From Calycina herbarum (taxonomy: Eukaryota; Ascomycota; Leotiomycetes; Helotiales; Pezizellaceae), in the NCBI GenBank assembly GCA_001414485.1, contig LLEY01000229.1, positions 16,225 to 80,224 of the forward strand: DNA of 64,000 nt, written 5' to 3'. This document shows, one piece after another, positions 47,099 through 59,475 of this stretch. The position numbers were made by a program, and so were the translations under genes. Within the stretch, counting starts at the first letter, position 1. Each line of letters starts with the position of its first letter. The notes under the pieces were generated by a model. That model was not told the origin of the DNA, did no database searches, and saw only the letters and a list, made by a program, of their open reading frames with translations.

Positions 47099-47952
47099 AG
47101 TTGTGAGGTTCGATGTTACAATTGATTAGGGAAGCCAGTCAGGTTTGAGCTGCTGAACGGGAGAGTGTTGTAAGTTGAATTTCTAGAGCGAAGATGGGGA
47201 GTCGCGATGCACTATCAAACTTTGAGGCAGAAGAAGAAAAGACTAGTGAATCCAAGAAGAAATGGCAAGTAACTCCAAGAAGAAAAGACAAGATGAACGC
47301 CTCAAGAAAATAAAACGAAGGAGACTGTATGTGGAGTATCGAAGTAGGAATGGGAAGAAATATATATGTTATAACGATACTTTCTCCCTTTTCCATGTTC
47401 TAATATAGAAAGTCCCCATATCCACAGCCCGTTAAAAAGTTCACCAAACTTTAACGAAGACAAGGATCTTAGAGGCCCAATTGATCAATCAAAGACATGA
47501 CTAAGTGTTGAGCTAGTCTCGCAGCCTATGCAAATGGGCTGTGTGCCTCAAAGGCACAGATGGTAGGATTTGAGTCCTCTCCACCCATGAAAAAAATAAA
47601 CGAAGCAACCAATCGATGGCTTGGAAAACACAATCTCCTTGTTTTGTCATCAAAATCAGCACTAAAACAGTAAAAAGGCCCCCGAACTTGCGCCTCTTCT
47701 TACGGGTACTGAAACGCGATTCGTGAAGGGGAGAATAACCTTAAAATATTTTCGGGACAGAATATCGTGGTTACCCAAGCGCCATTTCACGTGATTCGTC
47801 TCCAATGACACTGAGAGCACGGGCCATTTCGCGGTGGCTGTACGAGTTTGTTCAATCATTCCCGAATCTCTGAATTATTTGCAATTTTTCGCGAATCCGT
47901 CTAGTTTCGTTCGACTTGCAGGGGAGCGAAGCACAACGCACCAAGTATTGGT
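47099..47952. other. Intergenic region
   Basis: 854 bp upstream of the RTA1-like gene and downstream of the permease. A tRNA-like segment at about 47510-47576 (anticodon-type stem-loop TGTGC-CTCAAAG-GCACA and a B-box-like GATTTGAGTCC) does not form a proper acceptor stem and is not called. Nothing else found. Confidence 0.4.
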
Positions 47953-50018
47953 TTACTCTAGCTTCTTCACGCCATTCAAATCCCCGCTTCCACTTCTTTC
48001 CACTGCCCTCGACTCCAGCAGATGTTCCACATTGATCTTCGGTCCTTTGAACCACTTCCTCGCATCAACCGCATACCAAATCAACGCCAAAGACATAGAA
48101 CCACCATAAATCAAACAAGAATAATTCATATTCAATCGATTGAGATCCCCACCTTTGACAGCAGGAAAACAAAGTACTGGAATCATAAGCGCCACGAACG
48201 AACAAGCTATCGCTCCAATTGGCTTCGAGAAGCGACCGAGATGCCATGGCCCTGTGCGGTTTTTAGTGGAAGTTATTGAGAGAAGAGAGGGGTATGAGTG
48301 GGTTACCGGGTCGAAACTTATCTCCTACGACGAAGAGTTTAAGAGCGATGGGAAAGATGAATGCGAGGTATTGTGCAATGGCGCCGATTGAGAAGACTGC
48401 TCCGATTGCAACGGGACTCGCGAACATGAGGAGACCTAGAAGTGCACCGATGAAGAGCACAAACCAAACTGCGTTGACTGGTGTTTGGGTGTGTTTATTT
48501 ACGCGTTTTAGCCAGCGAGATAATGGAAGTGCGCCATCTCGTGAGTATGCAAAAGTAACGCGAGATGCGGCTACAAGAATACTAAGAAGATATAGGTGTC
48601 AGTGCACCCGTTGAGCTCTAATTGCAATGAGATTTCGGGACGGGAAAAAGCGTAACGAACCCTTCACCAGTGAAAAATTGGGCAAAAATGTTGAGTGAAA
48701 ACATGGCAAGTCCTGCTTTAGGTCCCAACACTTGAAGACACAAACTTCCCTATCTCAAAATTAGCTGACCGAGTTATTTCAGAGATAACTGACTGGCGCA
48801 TACCATAGGTTGTCCATATGGTCCAGCCACAACTTCGGTAATATCTTTCACAGTATATGCAATTACCAATATAATCGCCCAGCCAAGAAACAACCCCATT
48901 TGAGCCGTCATAACGATAGCTCGAGGACCGGCGACATTGGCGTTCGAGCATTCTTCAGAAAGATGGAAAGGTGTACTAGAGTAAGTTAGTAATTGTATCT
49001 TTGGGAAAATTAATTACAAACGTACTCGTATCCCGCAAGGGTCCACTATCCTCCCGTCAGCTTAACATTCCTCTGAACATTCTCCATAACCCAAGAAGCA
49101 AGCGAAAAAACTCACAATAACAGAAAGGAACCCCATCAAAAACGCAAATCCATCCGGCCATTCCGTCCCATTAACAAACCCATCTATCCAAACCTCTCTA
49201 TTCGTATTCGTCTTTGGGGTGCTGATAGCGCCAACGGGCATCCAAATAATAAACACAAAAACCATCACAAAATTCACAGTTGCACCGAATAGATTAAACC
49301 GTCCCAGGAATTTAGTAGAATTCATCGCTATGCAACCTTGGATGAAGAGAATGGCTAGGAGAAGAAGGTAGATATGCCAGGTTTGGATGGTGTATTCTGG
49401 GTTAGATATTTGAGCTGCGGTGAGGATCATGAGGGAGAGACTGTAGTTTAGGGATGGAGCTGCGGTTAGGAGACCGAGGAAGTTAGACCATCCTGTTATC
49501 TAGTGTGTTATTAGGATTTTTCTCGTATTGAAAGATGCAATCGCTTACCCATGAGCACAAGGGTCCCCACCCTGTTTATAAAGTCAGTATAATCATCTTT
49601 CAGTAGCTCGAAGTGAAGACCTCGAACCTTCTGGCGCTAAAACAGCAGACGCATAATACAACCCCCCAGCCGTAGGCATACTCGAACAAAGTTCCGCCAT
49701 CGCCAAAGCCACACATTGGATAAACAGCGCAGCAACCAACCATCCCCAAACCGAACCTGACAAACCAATATAACCAAGATTAAAACTCAACGTTGAAGCA
49801 ATCGAAGGTAAAAGACCCAAACAAGCAAAAGAAACCGAGAAAGAAGACCATATTGAGAAATCCCGCTTGAACTCTTGTCTATATCCCAATGCAACAAGAA
49901 TTTCTTCGTCACTATCTGCTACATGGTCGATGATTGCGTGATCGCCGGCTGTTGTCTGGAATACAGAGGTCATGTGCAATTTGGCTTCATCGATTGTTCG
50001 ATTCTGGTCGGTTGCCAT
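47953..50018 (-). CDS. Amino-acid / GABA-choline type permease (APC superfamily, 550 aa)
   Basis: Eight exons: 50018-49628, 49571-49549, 49499-49116, 49045-49026, 48975-48804, 48749-48661, 48581-48307, 48251-47953. Every junction is GT-AG and restores the family sequence, including exons of only 23 and 20 nt. Key blocks: FSIWSSFSVSFACLGLLPSI (TM1), AELCSSMPTAGGLYYASAVL, APEGWGPLCSWITGWSNFLG across introns 1-2, FLSVIWTLAGYDTPFHLSEE across introns 3-4, NANVAGPRAIVMTAQ, FFTGEGILVAASRVTFAYSR across intron 6, and FRPGPWHLGRFSKPIGAIAC across intron 7. This is the fungal GABA/choline/amino-acid permease group, a proton-coupled plasma-membrane or vacuolar importer with 12 TM helices. Exact substrate cannot be told. 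Start ATG 50018 gives a hydrophilic 60-residue N-terminus usual for the group. Confidence 0.93.
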
Positions 50019-51180
50019 GATGAAAAACAAACCAAATCCATAGACGATTTCGTGAAAAGGGAAAAAATGCAAAAAATAAAATACAACAATAGTGGGGGCA
50101 TCAAGATATATGGCAAGAGATTTATGCCGTGCAACGCAATAAATTCCAAGATAAGGGTATCCTCCTCTGTGGTGCTGCACATAATTCCGAACGTGCAAGA
50201 CATAATCCCGTCAATTTATCCAACGTATCGGTAGAAATGAGATCTTTTGGTGTCAGCTTGTTATTGGTTGATGCATGTCAGACAGGGTGATATTGTAAGC
50301 CACAGCCAGCACATCTGCATGCTGAGAAAGAAGATAGAGAAATTTGTTGCGATATTATTTTCGAATAATTCACTTCGAGTTTGTGCTGATCTTACCGCCA
50401 AAATCCTTCAATACGACGTAGTGTACCTGGGGTATTGCAGGAGGAGGGAGCAGTTAAGCTTTGCAAGCTCTTTCTCTTCCCAGTGACATGAATATATAAA
50501 TTCTCAATGAGCGATAACCCGTCCAGACTTTAAGAAAATACTTTAATTGCACTAATATGTATAAAATTTAGAAGCGAAAGCAACAGCTGGAGAAAATAAA
50601 CGAAATTCAGAATCCCCTCTGCATTTCCTCACTCGCTCCACTGGTGTTGAATCTCATGTTCCTTTCTAAAATAAGACAGTGAACCCCCGTATCTTATCCA
50701 GTTTCTGCTCAATTTGATTTTGCCATGAAAGAGGAAGAAAAAGAGCGTAAACAAAGCGTTTCTATGAAGGTACTCGTAGGCGTGGTCAATGGTTTATGTA
50801 GCATTAAGTGACTCGCAGGGCTCGTCGGCTTAAATAAATTTTCCACTTACGTAAAAGTGGATCATAGCACAAAGTGCTGAGGCCTCTGAGAGAGACAAAG
50901 ACACAAGTTCTCACCATGGACAAGAGTTGCTCCCTCTTTATTAAACTCTTTCAGGTGACTTCAATCGCATTGTCTTCGACAAGCCACAGCCCTGACGTTC
51001 TTTATAGAATGAATGTTGTTGTTTGTCGTAATCTTTATTTGAAATTCGGGACTTGAACAAGAAAGTGTGGTTGGCTATATGTATGGCCACGATGGCTTGT
51101 TGATTTAGTCATTTTTCTGCACTTCCTACATCTTCCACCTTGAAAAAAAGCCTTAGAAACTTATATAGTTATCCTTCCAA
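50019..51180. other. Intergenic region
   Basis: 1.16 kb between the divergent permease and RING-protein genes. Open frames present are short and unremarkable. No RNA gene or repeat recognised. Confidence 0.4.
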
Positions 51181-52023
51181 ATGTGCCTTCGAATTGGACT
51201 GAAGTTTTCGTGTGATTGCCTGGGTACCAAGACCTTCCCGGGTCTTCTCTCTTTCTGTCCACAGTGGAGTGCTATTGGTTTGATGGATTTCACAGAGGAA
51301 GAGCTCGAAAGAATAGGTCACGTAAGCGAGTGTTTTGGGGATTATTGGGATGAACCAGCTTTCTTTTCCTTGAAACGTCCTTGTCTTGACTGTTTTAAGG
51401 CAGCATGGCCGCATTCTGGCGGGGCAAATTTGGATGACGTTGACAGAGTTCATCAGCATCTTTACGCTCATGCTATCAGAAGAGGCCTTGAGATCAACGA
51501 ATTAATTCCTTTATTAGGATGGGATTCTCAAGATCTCTCCCCAGAAGATTTAGAGTGGGTTCAGTCTCTTCTTGAATCTATCCGAGCCATCGTACTTACT
51601 ATAGAAACCAAGGTCACAAATCCCGCAACTCCCGCATCCTCGAGGACCATTGAAACTCTTTCGCTACTAGAGGCGCAACTACATAGCGCAGAGAAGGAAA
51701 ACATAGTTCAATCTGGACTTAGGGAAATGGGGTTAATTACTGACACACTCCCACCTCTCTTCGAGCCTGTTCCGCTGTCTACTCTAGAAGAGAAAGAATG
51801 TCCAACTTGCTCATTATCATATGGCGAGAAGGATGAGAACGGGCTTATTGAAGAGCCTGTAAAGTCGCCATGCAACCATGTTATGGGCTCTAGTTGTTTC
51901 AGACATTGGGTCGTACAAAACGGGCATGCGAATTGCCCCTTGTGTCGAGCTGGGTTTTCCGAGAGAACTCACAAATTTCCGGTCAGAACGCCTGCATGGT
52001 TAGCACTTATTCGGGGATTTTAA
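51181..52023 (+). CDS. RING-variant zinc-finger protein, putative E3 ubiquitin ligase (280 aa)
   Basis: Single exon. Two candidate starts: ATG 51181 (280 aa) and ATG 51283 (MDFTEEELERIGH, 246 aa); the second looks more like a natural cytosolic N-terminus. The first 200 residues are helical and unassigned. A C-terminal RING lies at residues 207-255 of the long form: C207-x2-C210, C231-x-H233, C239, C252-x2-C255, with PCNHVMGSSCFRHW in the middle. The ligand position between H233 and C239 is Gly (G236), a variant often seen in fungal RING-like proteins with C-x-H-x-F-G; zinc site 1 or 2 may be completed by H242. Role would be substrate-specific ubiquitination, but no partner can be inferred from context. 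Confidence 0.75.
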   Translation: MCLRIGLKFSCDCLGTKTFPGLLSFCPQWSAIGLMDFTEEELERIGHVSECFGDYWDEPAFFSLKRPCLDCFKAAWPHSGGANLDDVDRVHQHLYAHAIRRGLEINELIPLLGWDSQDLSPEDLEWVQSLLESIRAIVLTIETKVTNPATPASSRTIETLSLLEAQLHSAEKENIVQSGLREMGLITDTLPPLFEPVPLSTLEEKECPTCSLSYGEKDENGLIEEPVKSPCNHVMGSSCFRHWVVQNGHANCPLCRAGFSERTHKFPVRTPAWLALIRGF

Positions 52024-55000
52024 TATTCCCATGCGTCTCAGCAACAGTAACCTCTCACCATTGAATTTGATATAGATCTAAAGTTTCAGTCTACAAGCTG
52101 AATAAGGCTTTGAGATCGCGGTTCGTAAGAAAAATGGGCTTATAAACCACCAGTATTACCACTCTGATATATCTATCACTAAAAGTGACGTATCTTAGCG
52201 ATTTGAGATGAAAAGAATTTGACAGCCCCTCTCAAATAGAGACATGAGTGAGCCAGTAAGAACTCTGAGCTTTACTCTCCGAACATCCCCTCCCCTCCAT
52301 TACCTCAGATGTTCTAGGAGAATGAAATCAATTCTCCGAGAACGTTTAGAAGAATTGAGAAGTCGATTTATACATTCATCTAAACGTTGGCGGGGAATGA
52401 AAGTAATTGTCTAAACTATTTCGCACAATCGAAACAAAATTTCTGCCTTGAGTCCGTTGATCGACACACCATGAGGGGTGTAGCTTGTCTCAATCAGTCC
52501 AAATATCATCTTTCGTCAGCAGTAACCATTTTTAAAGTGAATAAGACCTTGTAACGTCACCTCACCCTCGCTTGCCACCACAATCAAACACTTTAACATA
52601 AAAACCCTTTCCTCTTCTCAGCGAGAAAATAGGAACGAGTCCCTCAAAAATCCAAGCGATATTAGCATGTAAACAAAAGGTCTATGTAGAACGAAGTCAA
52701 CTAGAGCAGCCTCCGGTGCCGTGCGCTACTTCCCCTTCCTCGGGTTGTCACTCTTAGAGCTTTTGTCGTATGTGTGACCCGTACACTTATTGATTCACTA
52801 ACTCATTTACGCAGCTGAGGCCATTGTGTGAGGCAATAGTAGTTAATTTTATTGTTGAAAATTCAGGAAGCTCATTCTAGAAAGAGCCGAGTTCCTTCAA
52901 TTCGACATAATTGATCTGAATACCAGGTTGCATCACAAATTAGAAAATATCAGCGGGTTCGACTTTCACAGAAGTACCAGAGAATGAGGATTATCTGTGC
53001 CCAAGTAATAATTCAACAGCTAGCCCAAAACACGTTGCCGCAACAAAACCTCAGAAAATATCTACGGGGATATACATACACCCATGTTCTTCTCAACTTA
53101 AACTTGACCTTCGTTGGCCATTCCAAGCGCTCTGTAGAAGATAACAAGATGCGGCCCTGCCAGTCGAGGTGGGAGTTGAGGTAATTGATAAGTGCCATTT
53201 GGTTAAGTAGTATGGTGAAGGTGGGAAGCCGGGTTCTTTGTAAAAGAGAGAGCTGTTATTTGCTTCATCCACAAAAGTCGCCTGCAGAAATGTATTAACA
53301 TTAAACGACAACAAACATGAATTCGAAGATAAAGTAGGAAACGAAAGCAACTCCCAAAGGCACGCCGAAAATTTAGATTGAGCTGTTTCATCTAGAACTC
53401 CCGTCCGTAGGGCTCTAAAATAGCAAAGTGAAAACTAGTACAATAGAAAGGTTTGCATGCAAGGTTTCGCTGCCTTGACTCGACGACACACACAGCTTGC
53501 TTTGCCAGAATTTCCAGAACTGTAGCTCTTGACCTTGAGATGTTTTGCTACTCTGGGTTTATATACCCGTTGCAGAGTTGCTAGTCATGCCGAGTGAAGT
53601 TAAGGAGGTGATCCGTATTGTGGAGAATACACGCGAGGGATGGCACAACCTTTGTTTTATTCACTGATGATGACACATCTTGCCTCATGGATAGTGAAAC
53701 ATACATTGACCAAAGCCCTTACATTCACTTATATAACCTGATTCACAGTTCCCCTGAGTAAGATCTTAACGTGAAAATTGTAGCGAGTAGTAGAAGGATC
53801 TACGCCTGCCGCTCGAAGTCACAAACGAAGGGGAGTATTACGACAACGCACGCCACTTCCAAATGGAAAAGCACTCATTGATACTCTCTCAAAAATATCC
53901 CACTACGGCAGTCAGAGCCTCAAATACCCTGATTTCCATAATTCAGCTACTCTTATACAACGAAACAACAAGTTAAAGAATTCGACAGCAACCCAAAAAA
54001 ACAAAAGCAGGAATTAAAACGAAGGTCACAGCAAAATTAAGGTGATAAATTCAGAAAAACGCAGCCTTGGGCCTTGAAAACAGTAAAACAAACATCAGAA
54101 AAATTAAAATTTCTCTTTTACTATCAAATTCCCATACGTTCTACTTTTTCAAATATCGACACCTCTGTTAGAAGAGGAACCTGATTGATTGGTGATGGCA
54201 ACGCTTCCGGAAATCAAAATTAGAACTTCTAACTGAAAGGAATTTAAGTCCCATGTGCCCAGAGAATTAGTAAAAACGATATTTACTTTGCCTTCTGAGA
54301 TGTCTGATTTCTCCTTCAGTTCCAGCAACCGCTTATCCCATCCCTTCTTGAAGTTTTTAATAAAAGCTTTCCATACCCCCAAGCGTGATGCATTGGTATT
54401 TTCTGACCTAACGCACCCCGCATTTTCACTTTTACCCTTCTTAAATAAAGAACTAAAACAACTATCCCTGTTGCTAAAGAAACTCGTTAAGTAAATTACA
54501 GGACTTTATAGCTTACTAACAAAGAGTACGATGCCTACTCTCTTCTCTGAATGTTCGAGTAAGACTTGGAAAATAGGGTCAGTTATCTCAAACAAGTAGA
54601 ATAATTCACTTTAACACCAAGTCCATTCTTCCCAAGTGGGAGAACAATTATACAAGGGAAAGTCCTACAAACCAACGATTCAAAATCCCTACAACCCTTC
54701 TGAATTCACATGGCCCCTGATGCGTGCGCTTATACAGCAGTACTACCTCGAAACCAACTTCTATTCAAGAAAAAGAGTGTTGCGGCAGACCTGAATTCGA
54801 GTCAAATCCCCCCAAGGTCTTAAGCTACTTAAAAGGCGATTGAAGTATAAACATTAATAAATAATTCGACAACAACTTAAGAAACGAAAACAAACACGAA
54901 AAATAATGATATAAATTCAGATAAACTCATCCTCCGCATCTTCGTCAGAAAAGGCAAGTTGAAAGAGAAAGAAAAAATGACAAAAACGATCAAGTACTAC

Positions 55001-55319
55001 CTAGGGAGAAAACATTGTTACACTTTACCTTCCCCAAGACGAACTATCCCAAGCAAGTTAGGTACACTGATCTTGTCTCCGAGACCTATCTGATCTCTTT
55101 TTCAAAATAAAAAGGCTTTAAATAGACCCGAGGGACCTCCGAGGTTAATGAATTCATTGCTGTTCATCCTACAAACCAAGCAGAATAGATACAAAGGCTC
55201 CTCAAATAAACCATGAATTCGCCCTTCGTAACGCCCCTACCATACCATGCAAATTTTCGGGCGAGTTCCCTATTATAAAAATTCTCTCTTCTCCTCACTT
55301 CCTCACGTGAAGTATCAAT
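52024..55319. other. 3.3-kb gene-free stretch
   Basis: No protein family, tRNA or transposon terminus recognised on either strand. Many stops in all frames, no TA excess, so not RIP-mutated. A weak inverted repeat lies at about 52320-52400 (CGAGAACGTTTAGA / TCTAAACGTTGGCGG). It may hold non-coding transcripts or a highly decayed gene, neither of which can be supported. Confidence 0.4.
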
Positions 55320-56765
55320 TCACTTCAACTTCTCCCTCGTCTCAAGAATCGCCTTATTCAACCCCCGATCATTCAACAACAAAACCCTACTGCCCACCTC
55401 CTTCCCCAAGAACTCCTCAATCGCAGTCGACTCCCCACTAACAACCCCATTCATGCCATTCCCATTCCCATTCGTCAACCCCGTCGTGCCCTCACTAATA
55501 CTAGCCACACTCTTAACCAAGGCCCCAATAACCATAGCCACACTCTCATCACTCGCGCCCCGCTCACTAATTGCTTTTGTGATCACATACTCAAAAGGCT
55601 TGACATTGGGTAGCAGCACAGAACGAACGACGTCTGGACCACCAATTGTTCGTAAACCACAGATGGCACCGTAGTGTTCTCCTAGAGTACGCGAGGGGTC
55701 GAGGAAATATTTCAGACAAGTGCGCGTTAGTCGAGGTCGTAACTGGACGCTTGATTCCGCATATTTCCTAGACATCTTGCCAATAAGTGACGCAGCAAGA
55801 TCACGCAGTTGAAACTGATCTTTCAAATTATCTCCTCCTTCAGGTCCCAGATGGCGGGCAACCAGACATGTAAGGACGGGAGGAACGAGAGAAGCAACGT
55901 AAGGGTCGACGAAGAGGGATTTATTATCAATCATAGCGCTTGTCAGTTCCATCATCCTCCGTAGGATAAAGAGGTTGTTGAGACAATGTGTTATCTTCTC
56001 GGAAACGAATTGTACAAAGTAAGGCACAAGTTGGTGAAGCCCAGGATCTGAACGGACGCTTTCGAGGGCCGAGGCGCGTAGAGTTGCGACGTCGGGATCA
56101 GGGTCTTCGTCCAGGATTGCTTGTCGGATTTTATCGAAGAAGAGGATGAGTTCTTTGGAGACGACGTGTTTGACGAGGGGTTTGAAGGAGACGTTATCGT
56201 TTCCTGCTAAAGCTGCGAGTGCTGGGTTTGCGCCGGGTCCTTTGGGTACTAATTCTGAGGCTCGGGCTTCTGCTGTGGTTGGGTTTTGGGGTATTGAGGG
56301 TTGGACTCCTTCGATGGCTAGCCAGTGTGCTGTTTGAAGTTAGCCGTGATCTTTTCAATATATATATTGAAGTAATATACCAGTAATCGACATATCCCTC
56401 GGCACCTTGGGCAAAGGCGCGTTTATAAGCTTTTCAAAATCCACCTCCTCATCCTCGATGTAAAAAAGAGGTTGACCAGGTCCCAAAGATGCCTCCCCGA
56501 ATCTCAAAGGTCTCGTGGATTCGTAACCGTATAGAGGCTCCACGTCCAATACCTTCAGCGCTTGTGATATATCCTGAGTTCCCAGCACTGTTCGCTTTCC
56601 TTGGTGCATAACTCGCATTGCTTCTGTGATGACCTGTCCTACTCTGTATTCCACCTCTGCTGATAGCGATCGGACGGCATCTTCGTTTAGTGATGCTATT
56701 CCCACTGATTCGGCGATGTCTCGTATGTTGTCTGGATTCCAGACCAGCTTTTGTTCGGTCGCCAT
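55320..56765 (-). CDS. TAF6: Transcription initiation factor TFIID/SAGA subunit TAF6 (464 aa)
   Basis: Two exons: 56765-56381 and 56329-55320, intron of 51 nt (GTATAT, branch GCTAAC, AACAG). Residues about 5-75 are the histone fold ([40 protein letters not shown]), then [20 protein letters not shown], the conserved linker of TAF6. After the intron: [17 protein letters not shown] and a HEAT-repeat domain ([54 protein letters not shown]). TAF6 pairs with TAF9 in TFIID (and SAGA) and supports promoter recognition. ATG at 56765 is preceded by (ACGCAG)n repeats, about 56800-56827. It is head-to-head with the thymidylate kinase gene. Confidence 0.95.
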
Positions 56766-57279
56766 GGTGAAGGGCTGGGAGCCTCGGTGTATGGTGTATA
56801 TGCAGAGGACGCAGACGCAGACGCAGACAGTTCGGCGCAATCACCAGCAAGATTTGAAAAGGGAAGAATGGATAGCCAGCGGGCGCATGAGGTTGGGGGT
56901 TGAGTGGTTTTTGGAGGGGGAGAAGAAGACGGTGGGGGCAGGCTGGCGGTAGTGAATTTCGCGAAATGAATTCGCAGGCGCAGGCGTAGTCCTCAGTCGT
57001 AGAAACCTAAGGAGTCTTCAAAGTCAAAGTCGAAATGGTGACGGGAAGCGTGGTTGTCGGTTGTCGCAAAGCAAAACTTTAGAGAGCTCTGGGGTGAGGT
57101 GAGGTGATGACGCTGGGCTCGGCATTTCAGCATTTCCTTTGGCGCGTCTCCAAACCCCACGACGCGATTGTCAAAATTCACCACTCACCACTCTAGACAC
57201 CAACAAACCAAAGCCATTGCCTTTCAACCACCCTCACCCCTCACAAAAAATCCCAATACAACACCTTCAATCCTGCACA
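56766..57279. promoter_or_regulatory. Bidirectional promoter region TAF6 / thymidylate kinase
   Basis: 514 bp between divergent ATGs. Contains the hexanucleotide ACGCAG run at about 56800-56827 in the TAF6 leader, a GGTGAGGTGAGGTGATGACG block at about 57091-57110, and a CT-rich tract before the kinase start. No TATA box is evident on either side, fitting housekeeping genes. Confidence 0.4.
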
Positions 57280-58160
57280 ATGGCAATTCCAGAAGCCTAT
57301 CCACACCAAGAGCCCTCCTCTCCCGTTGCTAGAGGGGCATTTATCGTAATAGAGGGGTTAGACAGGGCCGGAAAGACAACACAAGTCAAGAAGTTATGTG
57401 ATACACTCCATGCTCAAGGACACAATGTTAAAACACTTAGATTTCCAGGTAGGTCTCTTTTACTTCAAGCAATTGAATCAATCTCCTTCCTTTGCAATTT
57501 TGCTATGTCAATTGCAGTACCAGTATGCATACTAAGAATTGCCAAAGATAGAACAACCCCCATCGGCCAAATGATAAACAGCTACCTAGAAAACACAACC
57601 GAAATGGACGACCACGCAATCCACCTCCTCTTCTCCGCAAATAGATGGGAAAGAAGGTATGCCTCCCCCTTCCCCTTCCTCTCTTCCCCCCCCCTAATTC
57701 TACCTCACTAACACCCTCTAGCTCGTACATCAAATCCCAAATCGCCCTCGGAAACACCCTAATCTGCGACCGCTACTACTACTCCGGCGTTGTCTACTCA
57801 GCCTCCAAAAACATCCCCTCCCTTCCCCTCTCCTGGGCGCGATCCCCCGAAGTCGGTCTACCACGCCCAGATCGAGTAATATTCCTCGACTTGCGTGCTG
57901 AAGAAGCGGAAAAGAGAGGTGGATACGGGGAGGAGAAATACGAGAAGAGGGAGATGCAGGAGAGGGTTCGAGAGCAGTTCTTAGGATTGCAGTTAAAGGG
58001 CGAGGAGGAGAGCGCGGATATGGTTGTTATTGATGCTGGATCTGGTGTTGAGGAGGTTGCTGAGAAGATTTTGGAGGGTGTGAAGAAAGTTGTTCTAGAT
58101 GTGGAGAGTGGTGCTAGGAGGAGGGAATTGGGGGTCGTTGGGGCTTGGTCGGGGTCGTAG
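57280..58160 (+). CDS. CDC8: Thymidylate kinase (dTMP kinase, 238 aa)
   Basis: Three exons: 57280-57448, 57548-57656, 57722-58160; introns of 99 and 65 nt. ATG at 57280 (MAIPEAYPHQEP). The P-loop GLDRAGKTT is at residues 26-34; LRFPDRTTPIGQMINSYL (spanning intron 1) is the dTMP-binding DR[TS] region; DRYYYSGVVYSA at 109-120 is the catalytic DR motif region; GLPRPDRVIFLDL follows, then the LID-like YGEEKYEKREMQERVREQF. It phosphorylates dTMP to dTDP in the cytosol or nucleus, an essential step for DNA synthesis. Length is near the family norm of 210-220 plus a short N-terminal extension. Intron 1 is the longest seen among the intact genes here; retaining it would not give a proper protein. Confidence 0.95.
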
Positions 58161-58420
58161 CATGATAGAATTGGGACAAGTCATGTAAGATACACTTCCT
58201 CCCCAAATCTTAATATATTGAGTTGAATGAGCCCTCCCAGTTTTTTGTATAGAAAAAATACTCTAACCATATGGCGTTAAGACCAAAAATAAAAACGCCC
58301 CCCGAACCTGCTTGGTGTTGAAGACCGCGGAGCCCATACAGTACCATCCCATTTATCCCAACGCCATCTAATGCAAAACATCCAAAACAGAATACCACTC
58401 CAATGTATAGTTCGTCCTTT

Positions 58421-59475
58421 TCACCGTCTATTCAGACCCACCAGACTGAAGAATTCATTTCTCGTCTTCTCCCTCTTCTCTATGCACCCAAGCACACAAC
58501 TTGTGATTGTCGTTGCGCTTGTCTTTTCCACACCTCGCATGACCATGCAGAGATGACTTGATTCCATGACTACTGCGACTCCTTGTGGTTTGAGGATTTC
58601 CATGACTGCGTGTGCGACGTCTTTGGTGAGGCGTTCCTGGATTTGGAGACGGCGGGAGAACATGTCTGCTATTCGGGGGAGTTTCGATATTCCAATGACA
58701 TCCCTGTTAGGAATATATCCAATATGCATCTGCGAAAACTATTAGCAAAAGAAATCAAACAGATATTCTGACCCACCTTTCCAGTAAATGGCACCATATG
58801 ATGCTCGCAGAGACTAAACACCTCAATGTCCTTCACAATGACTAACTCGTTGTGACCCTCGTGGAATATGGCATCATTAACAATATCCTTCACATTCTCC
58901 TGGTATCCTTTCGTAAAAAAGAGCATCGCTTTCGCATATCGTTCCGGTGTACCTAGTAAACCCTCGCGATCGGGGTCTTCACCGATACATTCGAGGATGG
59001 TGCGTACCGCGCCGGATAACTTCTTCATCCTCGCAGCAGCCTGTTCGGGCGTCTCCTCTTTCCTTTCCCTCGTCCCCAAACCTATCCAAACAGTTAGAAT
59101 GACATGATTGAAGCTTCTGAAACAGAAGATAAAGAATGACTTACTCGGTCTACTCAAGCCATCAAAATCAATCACCGGACTTGGTGAGCGCACCTCGTCC
59201 TCATCCTCCTCAACCGGTGAAGCCTCGTCCCTGGGATCCCGCGCGGGTTTACTAACGCTATGTCTCCTCTTCGAAAGGGCGCCATTGGTTTTCTTGGAGT
59301 GTTTTTCGGCTTTGGACTTTCTCTTCCTCTTCTTACTGCGCTGCCCCTCATCGTCGGATTTGCGTTTGCTGGGTGCGCCGTTAGGGGTTTCGACATCGGA
59401 GGAATTGGAGGAGGCCATTGTGATTCCTACTTCCTCCTCTGAGGATGATGGGGGTGGGTTTGTGAATTGTACCAT
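58421..59475 (-). CDS. FOL2: GTP cyclohydrolase I (314 aa) with long basic N-terminal extension
   Basis: Three exons: 59475-59145, 59081-58777, 58729-58421; introns of 63 and 47 nt. ATG 59475; a second in-frame ATG at 59418 starts [10 protein letters not shown]. Residues 1-110 are Ser-, Lys- and acid-rich with [17 protein letters not shown], a nuclear-signal-like cluster. The enzyme follows: [70 protein letters not shown]. Zinc ligands are Cys202, His205 and Cys273; the 202-273 spacing of 71 equals that of the bacterial enzyme. It makes 7,8-dihydroneopterin triphosphate from GTP, first step of folate and pterin synthesis. Homodecamer in the family. Head-to-head with TAF11. Confidence 0.95.

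Noticed and set aside
47505..47580. Possible tRNA-Leu(CAA)-like segment
   Set aside because: An anticodon-type stem-loop and weak B-box are present, but the acceptor and T stems do not pair and there is no proper A-box spacing.
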